Assembly (NCBI GenBank): GCA_021790135.1
Contig: JAJYIJ010000001.1
Location: 1-48,478, forward strand
From: a bacterium
GTDB taxonomy: Bacteria; Patescibacteriota; Patescibacteriia; Magasanikbacterales; GWA2-37-8
Direction: 5' to 3'
DNA length: 48,478 bases
This document shows positions 1-6,949 of the stretch, one piece after another; the stretch's first letter is position 1, and every line of letters starts with the position of its first letter. A program made the translations under genes and the position numbers. The notes beneath the pieces were generated by a model. That model ran no database searches, was not told where the DNA came from, and was given only the letters and a program-made list of their open reading frames with translations.

Positions 1-1
1 C

Positions 2-235
2 TTACTTGTCCAATCAGAGCGTAGTGTTAATTTGCCAATTGTTATGCCGGCACTTTGGATTCCTGGACCCTATCACGTTTTTATTTTAGTAAATTATGGT
101 CTCAGTCATTCGGTTGCAACAGCGGAGAGCACTGTTTGGTATGTACCATGGCGGAGCTTACTAAGTTTTGTCATAGTTATTGTATTGTTTTTTTTATTGA
201 AACATCGACAAAAAGAAAGTCATAGGCAGTTATGA
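2..235 (+). CDS. C-terminal end of a membrane-anchored protein (partial, 5' end outside window)
   Basis: The frame is open from base 2, so this is the tail of a gene starting upstream; the TTG at 32 is probably internal. About 77 residues are visible. They end in a short exported beta-like stretch, an aromatic segment VWYVPWR, one strong membrane helix (about LLSFVIVIVLFFLL) and a basic tail KHRQKESHR. That order predicts an outward-facing domain anchored by a C-terminal helix with a cytoplasmic tail. It resembles the ends of DUF916-like surface proteins, but the visible part is too short to name a family. Its TGA overlaps the ATG of the next gene (ATGA), so the two are probably translationally coupled and both act at the cell surface. 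Confidence 0.6.
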   Translation, partial: LLVQSERSVNLPIVMPALWIPGPYHVFILVNYGLSHSVATAESTVWYVPWRSLLSFVIVIVLFFLLKHRQKESHRQL

Positions 236-3200
236 AAAAAATTTTAAAGTTACTCGTGCCTTTTGTTGTAGTAGGTATCAGCTGCCTTGTTTTTGCAATT
301 CATTTTTCCTTAGCAGCCACTCAAACAGGATCAATAACGGTTGGCGGAAGCATTCCTTGTGAGGGAACCAGTTGTGGTGGCGGCGGCACGGGTGGCGGCG
401 GCAGCTCCAGTAAACCGGTTATAACGGTAACAGGCACAAGCACCGCTGCGACCAGCGCCCAAGTTGCATGGCAGGTAGCCGCAGATCAAACAAGCAAGTT
501 GACGGTTGCCAGCACGACCTTTCAGTATGGAATTTCTTCCAATCTTGGCACCTATGTTGTGCCGTCTGGTCAAATAGGTGATGCCACTGATAATTTTTCT
601 GTGAATATCAGCGGCTTGACGACTGGAACGTTGTATTATTATTCAATTTGGGCAGAGGATAGTGGTGGAGCAACGAATAAAGCCTCAGGGCAATTTATTA
701 CTAATGTTCCTCCACCAGCGCCAACTATCGCTATCAGTAATGTTTCCGTTTCTGTTAGCACCACCACGTCGACTGTCAGTTGGTCGACTAACGTGAATGC
801 TGATGGACAAATTCTCTATGGCATCTCGGCAAATTATGGCTCAAGCACAGCCCTTCCTTCACCAGATGTCTATGCGATGTCGCATAGTATTACCCTAGAA
901 AATCTTAATCCAAGCACCACATATCATTATCAAATTATTTCAACAGACCAGTCGGGCAATGCTACCTCGACAGCGGATGCGACTTTTACCACCTTGCCAG
1001 TTATAATGCCGCCACCCGATATCACCTTTTCCCCAATCGCCACGACGACCGATTCGATCGTACTCAGTTGGACAAATCCAACGTCACCAGATTTTAATGG
1101 CGTTACTATTGTCCGTAAAATCGGTTCGGCTTCCACCAGCACGACTGACGGCGTTGTCATTTATACGGGAACAGGCACAAACTTCACGGACACCAGCGTT
1201 TCTTCCAGTGTCAATTATTACTATACTGCTTTTTCTTTTAATAGTTCACTCGTATATAGTCCGGGAACATTTGTCTCTGGCGAAGTTGTGACGCCGCCAC
1301 CATCATTTTTCATCAGCAATATTAGTGTTGCTACCTCGACATATGATGCCACAATTAGTTGGACGACGAGCGTCCCCGCCACCAGTAAAATAGATTATGG
1401 AATTACGGCTGCATATGGTAGCAGCGCTTCGGACAGTACGCTTGTTTCAACCCACAGCCTTACATTAAACAATTTAAGCGCCGCCACAACATATCATTTT
1501 AAAATTAGCGGTATCAATAGTGACGGCACGAGTGCCAGCAGCTCAGACAAATTTTTTACAACAGCACCCCCACCGAAGACTACGCTCGCAATTGAAAATA
1601 TTACTGTTAGCGTTGGACAAAACTCCGCTCAGGTGAGCTGGCAGACAAATATAAATGCGTCTGGCCAAATCGAGTATGGTTTGACGACAGCCTATGGCCA
1701 AAGCGCTTCCGACAGTACTGTGTCTGGTTCACACAGCCTGACCCTGAGAGGTTTATCTCCGGGCACGGTGTACCATTATCGTATTTCTGCACAGGATAAC
1801 AATGGCGATCAAGCGGCAACCTCAGATCAGACGCTGCAAACCACTGCCCCTGTTTCTCCACCACCATCAAACCTTCCGCCAGGGAGCGGTGGTAGCACGC
1901 CAGGTTGTAATGGAGATTGTTCTAATCCGGCCTGTGCCTCGCTGCCATTATGCACGTACGTTCCCCCAACAAGCACCGTTTCGAGTAGTGCTCAGCTCAC
2001 ACTGAATAATTTTATTTTTTTAGCCGGTAATCGGCAAATCGAACTGCAGCCGGTGAATGGTACCGTCACAAGTTTGGCAAGCAGTGGCTTCTCGATAAAA
2101 ATTCCTGCAAGTGTCCTGTTTGATACACCCCAAAATCTGATTGTCAAAATCGATGGTGATGGCAACCAACATAATTTTGTTTATGCTTCTTCGACCGCCA
2201 GTTATTTTTCTGATTTTATTTTTCCCAGTCCGGGTGCTCATCGAGCCTTTATTGAGATTGACTATGGAAATGGTTTGTCCGATAGCGTTATTGTTCCCCT
2301 CCGGAGTCTTCCATTTGGTCAGGTGACTGATGGAAGCAATCCTTTAGATCAGGCCTCCGTGACGCTACTGTCCGCTACAGGCCAAGCAGTTTTAACCCGT
2401 AGTTACGGCTTCAATAATCCACTGACAACGGATGTCTCTGGCGCGTTTGGGTGGGTCGTTCCGAACGGTACCTATTCAATCTTAGCAAGTAAAAAAGGAT
2501 ATTTTGATCATCAGCCGCCATCATTTACAATTGACAACAATGTCGTGAATATTTCCGTTTCGCTTGTTCAGGCACCGACGTCAAGCAATGTGATTAGCCA
2601 AACAACAGCGGTAGTTAAATTGGGTCTGCAGAAGATTAGTGACACCGTGACGCAGGTGCAACAGTTCAAAGAAAATAAAACTGTTCAAGCAACGACTGCG
2701 AATGTTGTCGCCCCAACGATTGTCGGTGTCACTGCTGTCGGTGTGGTGGCTTTATCATGGGCCAACCTGTGGCCGTTTTTCCAGCTCCTCTTTTTTGAAC
2801 CGCTCTTACTTCTCGGCCGGCGGCGGCGCGAAGGCTGGGGACAAATATATAACAGTTTAAGTAAACTGCCGATTGATTTGGCAACCGTTCGTTTAGTGAA
2901 TGCTGATACGGGTCGGCTCATTCAGTCGAAAGTAACCGATCGTAAAGGACGCTATGCTTTCATTGCCAGTCCCGGCCGTTACTATATTGAAGTAAATAAA
3001 GAAAATTTTGCTTTCCCATCAGGACTTTTAAAGACGAGCAAAGATGATGGACGCCGAACCGACATTTATCATGGCGAAGCAATCGCAGTCAGTGAAAAAG
3101 ACGCTGTCATCACGGCTAATATTCCTCTTGATCCGGTAGGCGAGATTAAAAAACCGGTTCGTATTTTCTGGCAGCATCTGGCCCGCCGAGTACAACTTGG

Positions 3201-3702
3201 TTTATCATGGACCGGCATCATCATTACATCCGTTGCCTGTTATATCTCTCCGCGCTGGTATGTGTTTGTTTTGCTGGGTGTGCACGCTATTTTTTTCCTT
3301 ATCTTCCGGCGTTTGGCTATTCCACCAAAAATTAAAAGTTGGGGCATTGTCTATGATGCCGTTTCCAGGAAGCCGTTGGCCCGGACAATTGCTCGTTTAT
3401 TCAACTCGCAATTTAACAAGCTAGTGTCGACGCAGATTACCGATAATCACGGCCGCTATTACTTTTTGGCCGGTGATAATCAATATTACGTCACATATGA
3501 ACATCCGAATTATGCCGAGGGGAAGAGCGCTCTGATTGATTTAAATGGAAAGGAAGCGGAAAATATTGCGCTTGATGTGGCTTTGAAAAAAAGTGGCATC
3601 CAATCTTCTAGTGAGCAGAAGATGATGACATCTTCACCGGCACAAGACACTCCTCCTGTTAAAACCATTGTTTCTTCAGAGAAAAAAAATGAAAAAGTAT
3701 GA
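232..3702 (+). CDS. Large multi-domain surface protein with fibronectin type III repeats and carboxypeptidase-regulatory-like domains
   Basis: 1156 residues. Residues 1-28 form a signal peptide, followed by a Gly/Ser-rich linker with two cysteines. Five fibronectin-III-like repeats follow at about 61-157, 163-255, 262-357, 358-445 and 450-538, each with the recurring pattern of a W near the start, a YG turn and a Y-H-Y/F strand near the end. A cysteine cluster (CNGDCSNPACASLPLC) lies near 558-575. A beta domain and a carboxypeptidase-regulatory-like fold lie at about 600-780. A hydrophobic block at about 823-860 ends in RRRR, and a second regulatory-like domain follows at about 865-975. A membrane hairpin lies at about 986-1030 and a third such domain at 1040-1115. 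Likely role: adhesion or envelope scaffold. It overlaps the upstream gene by 4 nt. There is no enzyme motif. Confidence 0.8.
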   Translation: MKKILKLLVPFVVVGISCLVFAIHFSLAATQTGSITVGGSIPCEGTSCGGGGTGGGGSSSKPVITVTGTSTAATSAQVAWQVAADQTSKLTVASTTFQYGISSNLGTYVVPSGQIGDATDNFSVNISGLTTGTLYYYSIWAEDSGGATNKASGQFITNVPPPAPTIAISNVSVSVSTTTSTVSWSTNVNADGQILYGISANYGSSTALPSPDVYAMSHSITLENLNPSTTYHYQIISTDQSGNATSTADATFTTLPVIMPPPDITFSPIATTTDSIVLSWTNPTSPDFNGVTIVRKIGSASTSTTDGVVIYTGTGTNFTDTSVSSSVNYYYTAFSFNSSLVYSPGTFVSGEVVTPPPSFFISNISVATSTYDATISWTTSVPATSKIDYGITAAYGSSASDSTLVSTHSLTLNNLSAATTYHFKISGINSDGTSASSSDKFFTTAPPPKTTLAIENITVSVGQNSAQVSWQTNINASGQIEYGLTTAYGQSASDSTVSGSHSLTLRGLSPGTVYHYRISAQDNNGDQAATSDQTLQTTAPVSPPPSNLPPGSGGSTPGCNGDCSNPACASLPLCTYVPPTSTVSSSAQLTLNNFIFLAGNRQIELQPVNGTVTSLASSGFSIKIPASVLFDTPQNLIVKIDGDGNQHNFVYASSTASYFSDFIFPSPGAHRAFIEIDYGNGLSDSVIVPLRSLPFGQVTDGSNPLDQASVTLLSATGQAVLTRSYGFNNPLTTDVSGAFGWVVPNGTYSILASKKGYFDHQPPSFTIDNNVVNISVSLVQAPTSSNVISQTTAVVKLGLQKISDTVTQVQQFKENKTVQATTANVVAPTIVGVTAVGVVALSWANLWPFFQLLFFEPLLLLGRRRREGWGQIYNSLSKLPIDLATVRLVNADTGRLIQSKVTDRKGRYAFIASPGRYYIEVNKENFAFPSGLLKTSKDDGRRTDIYHGEAIAVSEKDAVITANIPLDPVGEIKKPVRIFWQHLARRVQLGLSWTGIIITSVACYISPRWYVFVLLGVHAIFFLIFRRLAIPPKIKSWGIVYDAVSRKPLARTIARLFNSQFNKLVSTQITDNHGRYYFLAGDNQYYVTYEHPNYAEGKSALIDLNGKEAENIALDVALKKSGIQSSSEQKMMTSSPAQDTPPVKTIVSSEKKNEKV

Positions 3703-3733
3703 ATTTTCTCTTATATTAGCAAAAATTGTTGAG

Positions 3734-3762
3734 TTGACAAAAGGACTAAAATATGCTATACT
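3734..3762 (+). promoter_or_regulatory. Strong sigma70-type promoter with extended -10
   Basis: TTGACA at 3734-3739, a 17-nt spacer, and TATACT at 3757-3762 preceded by TGC. It lies after the surface-protein stop and drives the structured RNA and small reading frame downstream. Confidence 0.8.
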
Positions 3763-3768
3763 TATTTT

Positions 3769-3884
3769 ATATTAAGATCTTAATTACAACATAGATACAG
3801 ACGAACAGTTGCGACTGAATCGGAAAAATATGAGACCGCGTCGGCGGAGTCTGTCTATGCTTTGGTTATATCTTAATTTTTTTT
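3769..3884 (+). ncRNA. Structured leader or small RNA ending in a U-tract, family unknown
   Basis: The transcript expected from the promoter at 3734 folds back on itself. CATAGATACAGAC near 3790 pairs with GTCTGTCTATG near 3850-3860, an outer TTAAGAT/ATCTTAA pairing extends the stem, and an inner CCGC-GTCG-GCGG hairpin sits near the tip. A run of eight T at 3877-3884 follows the closing stem, so the whole fold can act as an intrinsic terminator. It may be a free RNA or a terminating leader for the small frame at 3919. I do not recognise a known riboswitch consensus. Confidence 0.5.
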
Positions 3885-3918
3885 ATGGTCAGATAAATTT
3901 ATTTTTAATTGCCTATCT

Positions 3919-4044
3919 ATGGTTTCCCCCCATCCTCTCCTTAAAAAATGCAGCGAACCGATGACCGCTTTTGTGATGGCGCTATTCGTCCTGACGATCT
4001 GGGGCGCAATATTCCCGATCACGGTGTATGCAGCAATCACATAG
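3919..4044 (+). CDS. Putative 41-residue single-pass membrane peptide
   Basis: A 41-codon frame, ATG 3919 to TAG 4042. The N-terminus is short and polar (MVSPHPLLKKCSEP). It is followed by one hydrophobic helix, roughly FVMALFVLTIWGAIFPI, and ends TVYAAIT. The basic residues before the helix predict the N-terminus inside. It sits between a strong promoter plus structured RNA upstream and a GC-rich intrinsic terminator downstream, which is the layout of a small transcription unit. There is no Shine-Dalgarno sequence. An internal ATG at 3961 would leave a 27-residue form. No homologue is recognised and function is unknown; coding status rests on the hydropathy pattern and context only. Confidence 0.4.
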   Translation: MVSPHPLLKKCSEPMTAFVMALFVLTIWGAIFPITVYAAIT

Positions 4045-4085
4045 TATGCGCTGAGTTAAATACAATCAATGCATGTCCCTTTGAG

Positions 4086-4105
4086 CCGCCCACCCGGGCG
4101 GTTTT
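4086..4105 (+). terminator. Intrinsic terminator
   Basis: CCGCCC-ACCC-GGGCGG hairpin followed by TTTT. It closes the transcription unit carrying the small membrane peptide, just before the tRNA promoter. Confidence 0.75.
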
Positions 4106-4114
4106 GTGTTGGTA

Positions 4115-4143
4115 TTGACCAATCGGACTTTTTTATTTATACT
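4115..4143 (+). promoter_or_regulatory. Promoter of tRNA-Ala
   Basis: TTGACC at 4115-4120, 17-nt spacer, TATACT at 4138-4143. The mature tRNA starts 16 nt after the -10 box. Confidence 0.8.
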
Positions 4144-4158
4144 ACGTTTCACAATTAT

Positions 4159-4226
<68 letters not shown>

Positions 4227-4232
<6 letters not shown>

Positions 4233-4347
4233 CACGGTTTGCCGGTTCTAGAAATTTGAACCGGTTTTTGTTTTAGCTTAGCGGTAATTTTGTGGTTCAA
4301 GACTGACAAATTTCGTTGTTACTAAAAAATGTACTCTTGAGACTTTT
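4227..4347 (+). repeat. Direct repeat copy 1, beginning inside the tRNA-Ala 3' end
   Basis: About 120 bp starting GGTCCACAC, running through the tRNA terminator and the stretch TAGCTTAGCGGTAATTTTG to about CTCTTGAGACTTTT. It is nearly identical to 5281-5400, with scattered substitutions and short indels. The two copies bound a ~0.93-kb segment carrying two genes. Confidence 0.85.
4242..4270 (+). terminator. Terminator of tRNA-Ala
   Basis: CCGGTTC and GAACCGG arms around a 9-nt loop, followed by TTTTTG, ten bases after the tRNA. Confidence 0.8.
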
Positions 4348-4457
4348 TGCTAATTCAATTTATTTTTGCTCTGGCCTTAGTTGCAAAGGCACGGCTTTAG
4401 CGATAAGATATTTTCAAAGGAGAGTTTATTAGTAAATTTGCTATTTAATTTCAATTT

Positions 4458-4697
4458 ATGTCTAGAGAGAGTGGCCCAGGTATTGAAGTAATTATGGTTA
4501 CCAGAGAAAAAGTTATTGATTTCATTTTAAAAAATGTACCTCAATATTCGAAGGCAGAATTAGACCGAACCGTTGGCGATGGCCAGACTACTTTAAATTA
4601 TTTTTTAAATGAGGCAAAAAACGGAAGCGAATGGACTGATCCGCATGGATTCAAAATAAACGTGCTTAATGACGAATTCAAAATAACTATAAATTAG
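4458..4697 (+). CDS. Small hypothetical protein inside the repeat-flanked mini-island
   Basis: 79 residues from ATG 4458, or 67 from ATG 4494, where the more helix-like part begins (MVTREKVIDFILKNVPQYSK). It is soluble, with no signal peptide or membrane helix, and ends in a short beta-rich stretch KINVLNDEFKITIN. No family is recognised. An AAAGGAGAG lies near 4417, too far from either ATG to act on it clearly. The gene lies between the two direct repeats and precedes the GNAT gene by 57 nt in the same direction, so they may move and be transcribed together. AT-rich codon use resembles the host. Confidence 0.55.
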   Translation: MSRESGPGIEVIMVTREKVIDFILKNVPQYSKAELDRTVGDGQTTLNYFLNEAKNGSEWTDPHGFKINVLNDEFKITIN

Positions 4698-4754
4698 TAA
4701 CAAAAGATTATATCATAGTTCGTATCTTTAAAAGGCCTTCCCATAATTTACAGT

Positions 4755-5252
4755 GTGAAAAAACCAATTGAAATTTACCCGGCTAAAATAAAGGATACGA
4801 TTGGTATTTTTTTGGTACAGAGAACAGTGTGGCTTGCCACCTATCCGAATAAGGAATTTGGAGTCACAAGGAATTGGATAAAAGCTCATTTTTCAGACAA
4901 AAAGAAACGAGTGGCGCGTTGGAGAAAAGGAGTTAGAGAATCAAAAGATAGCTGTGTTTGGGTAGCAAAAGAAGGCAAACGTGTCGTGGGTTTTTGTGAA
5001 GCTTTAAAAATGAAAAAGCACAGAATAGGCACGATCTATATCTTACCGAAGTATCAACATCGTGGAATTGGCCAGGCTCTTATGACCCAAGCATTGAATT
5101 GGTTTGGGAAACAACGAAATATTTATGTCGGAGTTGCACCTTATAACACGAAAGCAATTAATTTTTATAAAAAATTTGGATTCAAAATTAAAGGCCCAGT
5201 GGAAACTGGACAGTTGCCCGAAATAGAAATGGTTAGGAAAGCTAGACCATAG
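4755..5252 (+). CDS. GNAT-family N-acetyltransferase
   Basis: 165 residues, GTG start. The GNAT core is clear: the acetyl-CoA pyrophosphate loop Q/R-x-x-G-x-G appears as QHRGIG at 101-106, after strand GTIYILPKY. The motif B region NTKAINFYKKFGF lies at 131-143, typical of single-domain RimI-like acetyltransferases. The N-terminal third is basic. It would transfer an acetyl group from acetyl-CoA to an amine on a small molecule, peptide or protein N-terminus; the substrate cannot be read from sequence. It is the second gene of the segment between the direct repeats and could be cargo gained with it. A cytoplasmic location is expected. Confidence 0.8.
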   Translation: MKKPIEIYPAKIKDTIGIFLVQRTVWLATYPNKEFGVTRNWIKAHFSDKKKRVARWRKGVRESKDSCVWVAKEGKRVVGFCEALKMKKHRIGTIYILPKYQHRGIGQALMTQALNWFGKQRNIYVGVAPYNTKAINFYKKFGFKIKGPVETGQLPEIEMVRKARP

Positions 5253-5280
5253 GACTAAAATTTCCAAAATCGCCAATGAA

Positions 5281-5400
5281 GGTCCACACAGTTTGCCGGT
5301 TCTAGAAACTAGAGCCGGTTTTTGTTTTAGCTTAGCGGTAATTTTGTGGTTCAAAACTGACAATTTTTATTACTATTAAAAATGTACTCTTGAAACTTTT
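5281..5400 (+). repeat. Direct repeat copy 2
   Basis: Starts GGTCCACACAG, reproducing the last bases of tRNA-Ala and its downstream terminator, and ends near CTCTTGAAACTTTT. It lies 28 nt after the acetyltransferase stop and supplies that gene's terminator. Confidence 0.85.
5296..5323 (+). terminator. Intrinsic terminator within repeat copy 2
   Basis: CCGGTTCTAG-AAA-CTAGAGCCGG, ten pairs including one G-U, then TTTTTG. The stem is longer than in copy 1 and the changes keep it paired. Confidence 0.8.
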
Positions 5401-5456
5401 GGTTTAGACAGGATAATTTCAAGAATCTTTCATTCAATCTTAATATCCTTTAATGA

Positions 5457-5483
5457 TTGACAAGGTGACATAATTACTATACT
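5457..5483 (+). promoter_or_regulatory. Possible promoter of the GC-rich gene
   Basis: TTGACA at 5457-5462 and TATACT at 5478-5483. The spacer is only 15 nt, so strength is uncertain. It marks the point where base composition turns GC-rich. Confidence 0.45.
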
Positions 5484-5599
5484 CTTTTCCAATCTGACAA
5501 AATGAGTGGAAGTGATGGCGGCTTGCTTCTGCTATTGCTCCCCTTCATTTCGGAGGGTCTCTGACAACTGCACCAAAAGGTGCGGGAAGGAAACGCGAG

Positions 5600-5905
5600 A
5601 TGCTCGTATTCATCGTCGGCAAGACGGTTCTTGCCCCTCCCAAGAACTTTCCCAAAAGGGGGTTTGCGTGCCACCTGGACACCCCTTTCTGCATCTGCAG
5701 TGAATGGCGGTGCAGTATGGCCTATCTCTTCCACGATAGAGAAATCGTGGCGAAGGGAATCATCAAGACTGAAGGCGACGCCAAGAAGCTCATCAAGTTC
5801 TGGCGGACCGAGTTTCACATCCCTCGACACCGCCACCGCGCGATGAAGAGGATCCTGGTGTTCAGCGTCAGAAGGAACGCGACGTTGGAAGAGATGTCGC
5901 TGTAG
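5600..5905 (+). CDS. GC-rich orphan gene, unknown function
   Basis: 101 residues from ATG 5600. Codons show a strong G/C preference at third positions, unlike every neighbour, and this in-frame bias is the main reason to prefer this frame over the overlapping ones on both strands. A purine-rich GGAAGGAA lies 8-15 nt upstream, one of the few convincing ribosome sites in the window, just after a GCACC-AAAA-GGTGC hairpin. The product is basic and has four cysteines in the first half (CHLDTPFCICSEWRC), a possible metal site. A compact domain AYLFHDREIVAKGIIKTEG follows, then an Arg/His-rich stretch. No family is recognised. Likely a transferred gene. The unit has its own promoter and terminator. 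Confidence 0.55.
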   Translation: MLVFIVGKTVLAPPKNFPKRGFACHLDTPFCICSEWRCSMAYLFHDREIVAKGIIKTEGDAKKLIKFWRTEFHIPRHRHRAMKRILVFSVRRNATLEEMSL

Positions 5906-5978
5906 CCACCGCCTGCTCATGGGCAGGAGCGCAGCTCAGCTGAAGGGGATCTCCGCGAACTATGGCTCGCGGACATCC

Positions 5979-6008
5979 AAAAATAGTCCATTTGATTGGA
6001 CTATTTTT
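5979..6008. terminator. Bidirectional intrinsic terminator
   Basis: AAAAATAGTCCA-TTTGAT-TGGACTATTTTT, a perfect 12-bp stem flanked by A and T runs. It serves the GC-rich gene on plus and the regulator gene on minus. A second hairpin, TCCGCGA/TCGCGGA, precedes it near 5952-5973. Confidence 0.85.
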
Positions 6009-6060
6009 GTTTACTGCTCGTATATAAAATATTGATGCTAACCATGCTTTTGTTCAAAAA

Positions 6061-6822
6061 TTATATTTTTTCCCACAAAAGACGATAGGCTGATTCTTGC
6101 ATCGCATGTATCTCCTGGCTTTCAATTACGACACCCATAAAGTTTTCCTTGTAAGAAATTAAGGCCACTTTATCAGCATAAATTTCCGTATCGGCTTTAA
6201 AAGCAAAACCTTCACGGTCAATTAATTTAATCTGACGCAGCGTTTGTGGCGCTGAACGCAACCACTCCATTGCCGCCGGTGATCGGGGCGCGATCACGTT
6301 GACCGCGATTTTTCGTTTGACACGTTCGGCGATGTAATAGTCGGAAAAATCTTTTGGAAACAGTTTATAAAAATCCACCATACCGGTATAGGCCAAAATA
6401 GTGTCACCAACGCGTGAACTGTTGAGCGAATCCATGTACAGTTCGCGCATGCCCCCTTCGCCTTCATACAAGGTAATTTTTGGTTTAGAGGGCAAAATGT
6501 TGTGAAGTGCGCGCAGCTCAGGCAGAAGCCGATCTAACTGCCGTTCTTGTTCTTCGAGACGATTTTTAAGCGAGCGTACATCCTCAACGAAAAAAATGCG
6601 ATGTTTATTTCGGAGTGTCGTTTGTACCAGACCGGCCGCAACCATCCCTGGCAATAAATTGTATACCGTCGTGCGTTTTACAGCGGCTTTTTTGGCAATT
6701 GAAATCACCGAGCCTTCACCAAGTGAAAGAAGCGCGGTATAAATGTGCGCTTCTTTATCTGAAAGGCCAACGCTTTGTTGAAGAGAGGTCAGAACACCCA
6801 TAATGTCTGCTAAAATAGACAA
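6061..6822 (-). CDS. TrmB-family transcriptional regulator
   Basis: 253 residues. The N-terminal winged helix-turn-helix lies at about 15-75 (LSDKEAHIYTALLSLGEGSV, then AKKAAVKRTTVYNLL). A short coiled-coil, rich in E, R and L, covers about 82-105. From about 113 the effector-type domain begins (KITLYEGEGGMRELY), as in TrmB-like proteins whose C-terminal half has a phospholipase-D-like fold without catalysis. TrmB proteins bind DNA and often sense sugars; the ligand here is unknown. It is divergent from the binding-protein gene at 6950 with 127 nt between them, so it probably controls that gene and itself. It has its own promoter (TTGACA-N17-TAAAAT) with a very short leader. Confidence 0.8.
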   Translation of the reverse strand: MSILADIMGVLTSLQQSVGLSDKEAHIYTALLSLGEGSVISIAKKAAVKRTTVYNLLPGMVAAGLVQTTLRNKHRIFFVEDVRSLKNRLEEQERQLDRLLPELRALHNILPSKPKITLYEGEGGMRELYMDSLNSSRVGDTILAYTGMVDFYKLFPKDFSDYYIAERVKRKIAVNVIAPRSPAAMEWLRSAPQTLRQIKLIDREGFAFKADTEIYADKVALISYKENFMGVVIESQEIHAMQESAYRLLWEKI

Positions 6823-6837
6823 ATTAAATGTAGGTAA

Positions 6838-6866
6838 ATTTTATTATAAGTTAGCCATATTGTCAA
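6838..6866 (-). promoter_or_regulatory. Promoter of the TrmB-type regulator
   Basis: Read on minus: TTGACA (6866-6861), 17-nt spacer, TAAAAT (6843-6838). The shared 127-bp spacer also holds a TATACT at 6917-6922 for the rightward gene and an AT-rich ATTATGTGCATATAT stretch near 6869-6883 that could be an operator. Confidence 0.65.
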
Positions 6867-6949
6867 TATTATGTGCATATATTTAAATAAAATGTCCAAA
6901 AAATTATTAAATTCTATATACTAGTTTAAATTAATTTTTAATAAAGAAT

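Noticed and set aside
232..1850. Nucleotide repeat array or CRISPR in the fibronectin region
   Set aside because: The periodicity is at the protein level with diverged DNA. There are no short identical repeats with unique spacers anywhere in the window.
3948..4117. 56-codon plus-strand frame starting ATG 3948
   Set aside because: It runs through the intrinsic terminator into the tRNA promoter and has no protein-like features. The 3919 frame has a clean membrane helix.
4348..5280. Integrase or transposase between the direct repeats
   Set aside because: The segment contains only the 79-residue gene and the GNAT gene; no recombinase motif is present.
5477..5920. 147-codon frame on the minus strand over the GC-rich islet
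   Set aside because: The plus frame at 5600 has consistent G/C third positions and a ribosome site. The minus frame has neither and gives a low-complexity product.
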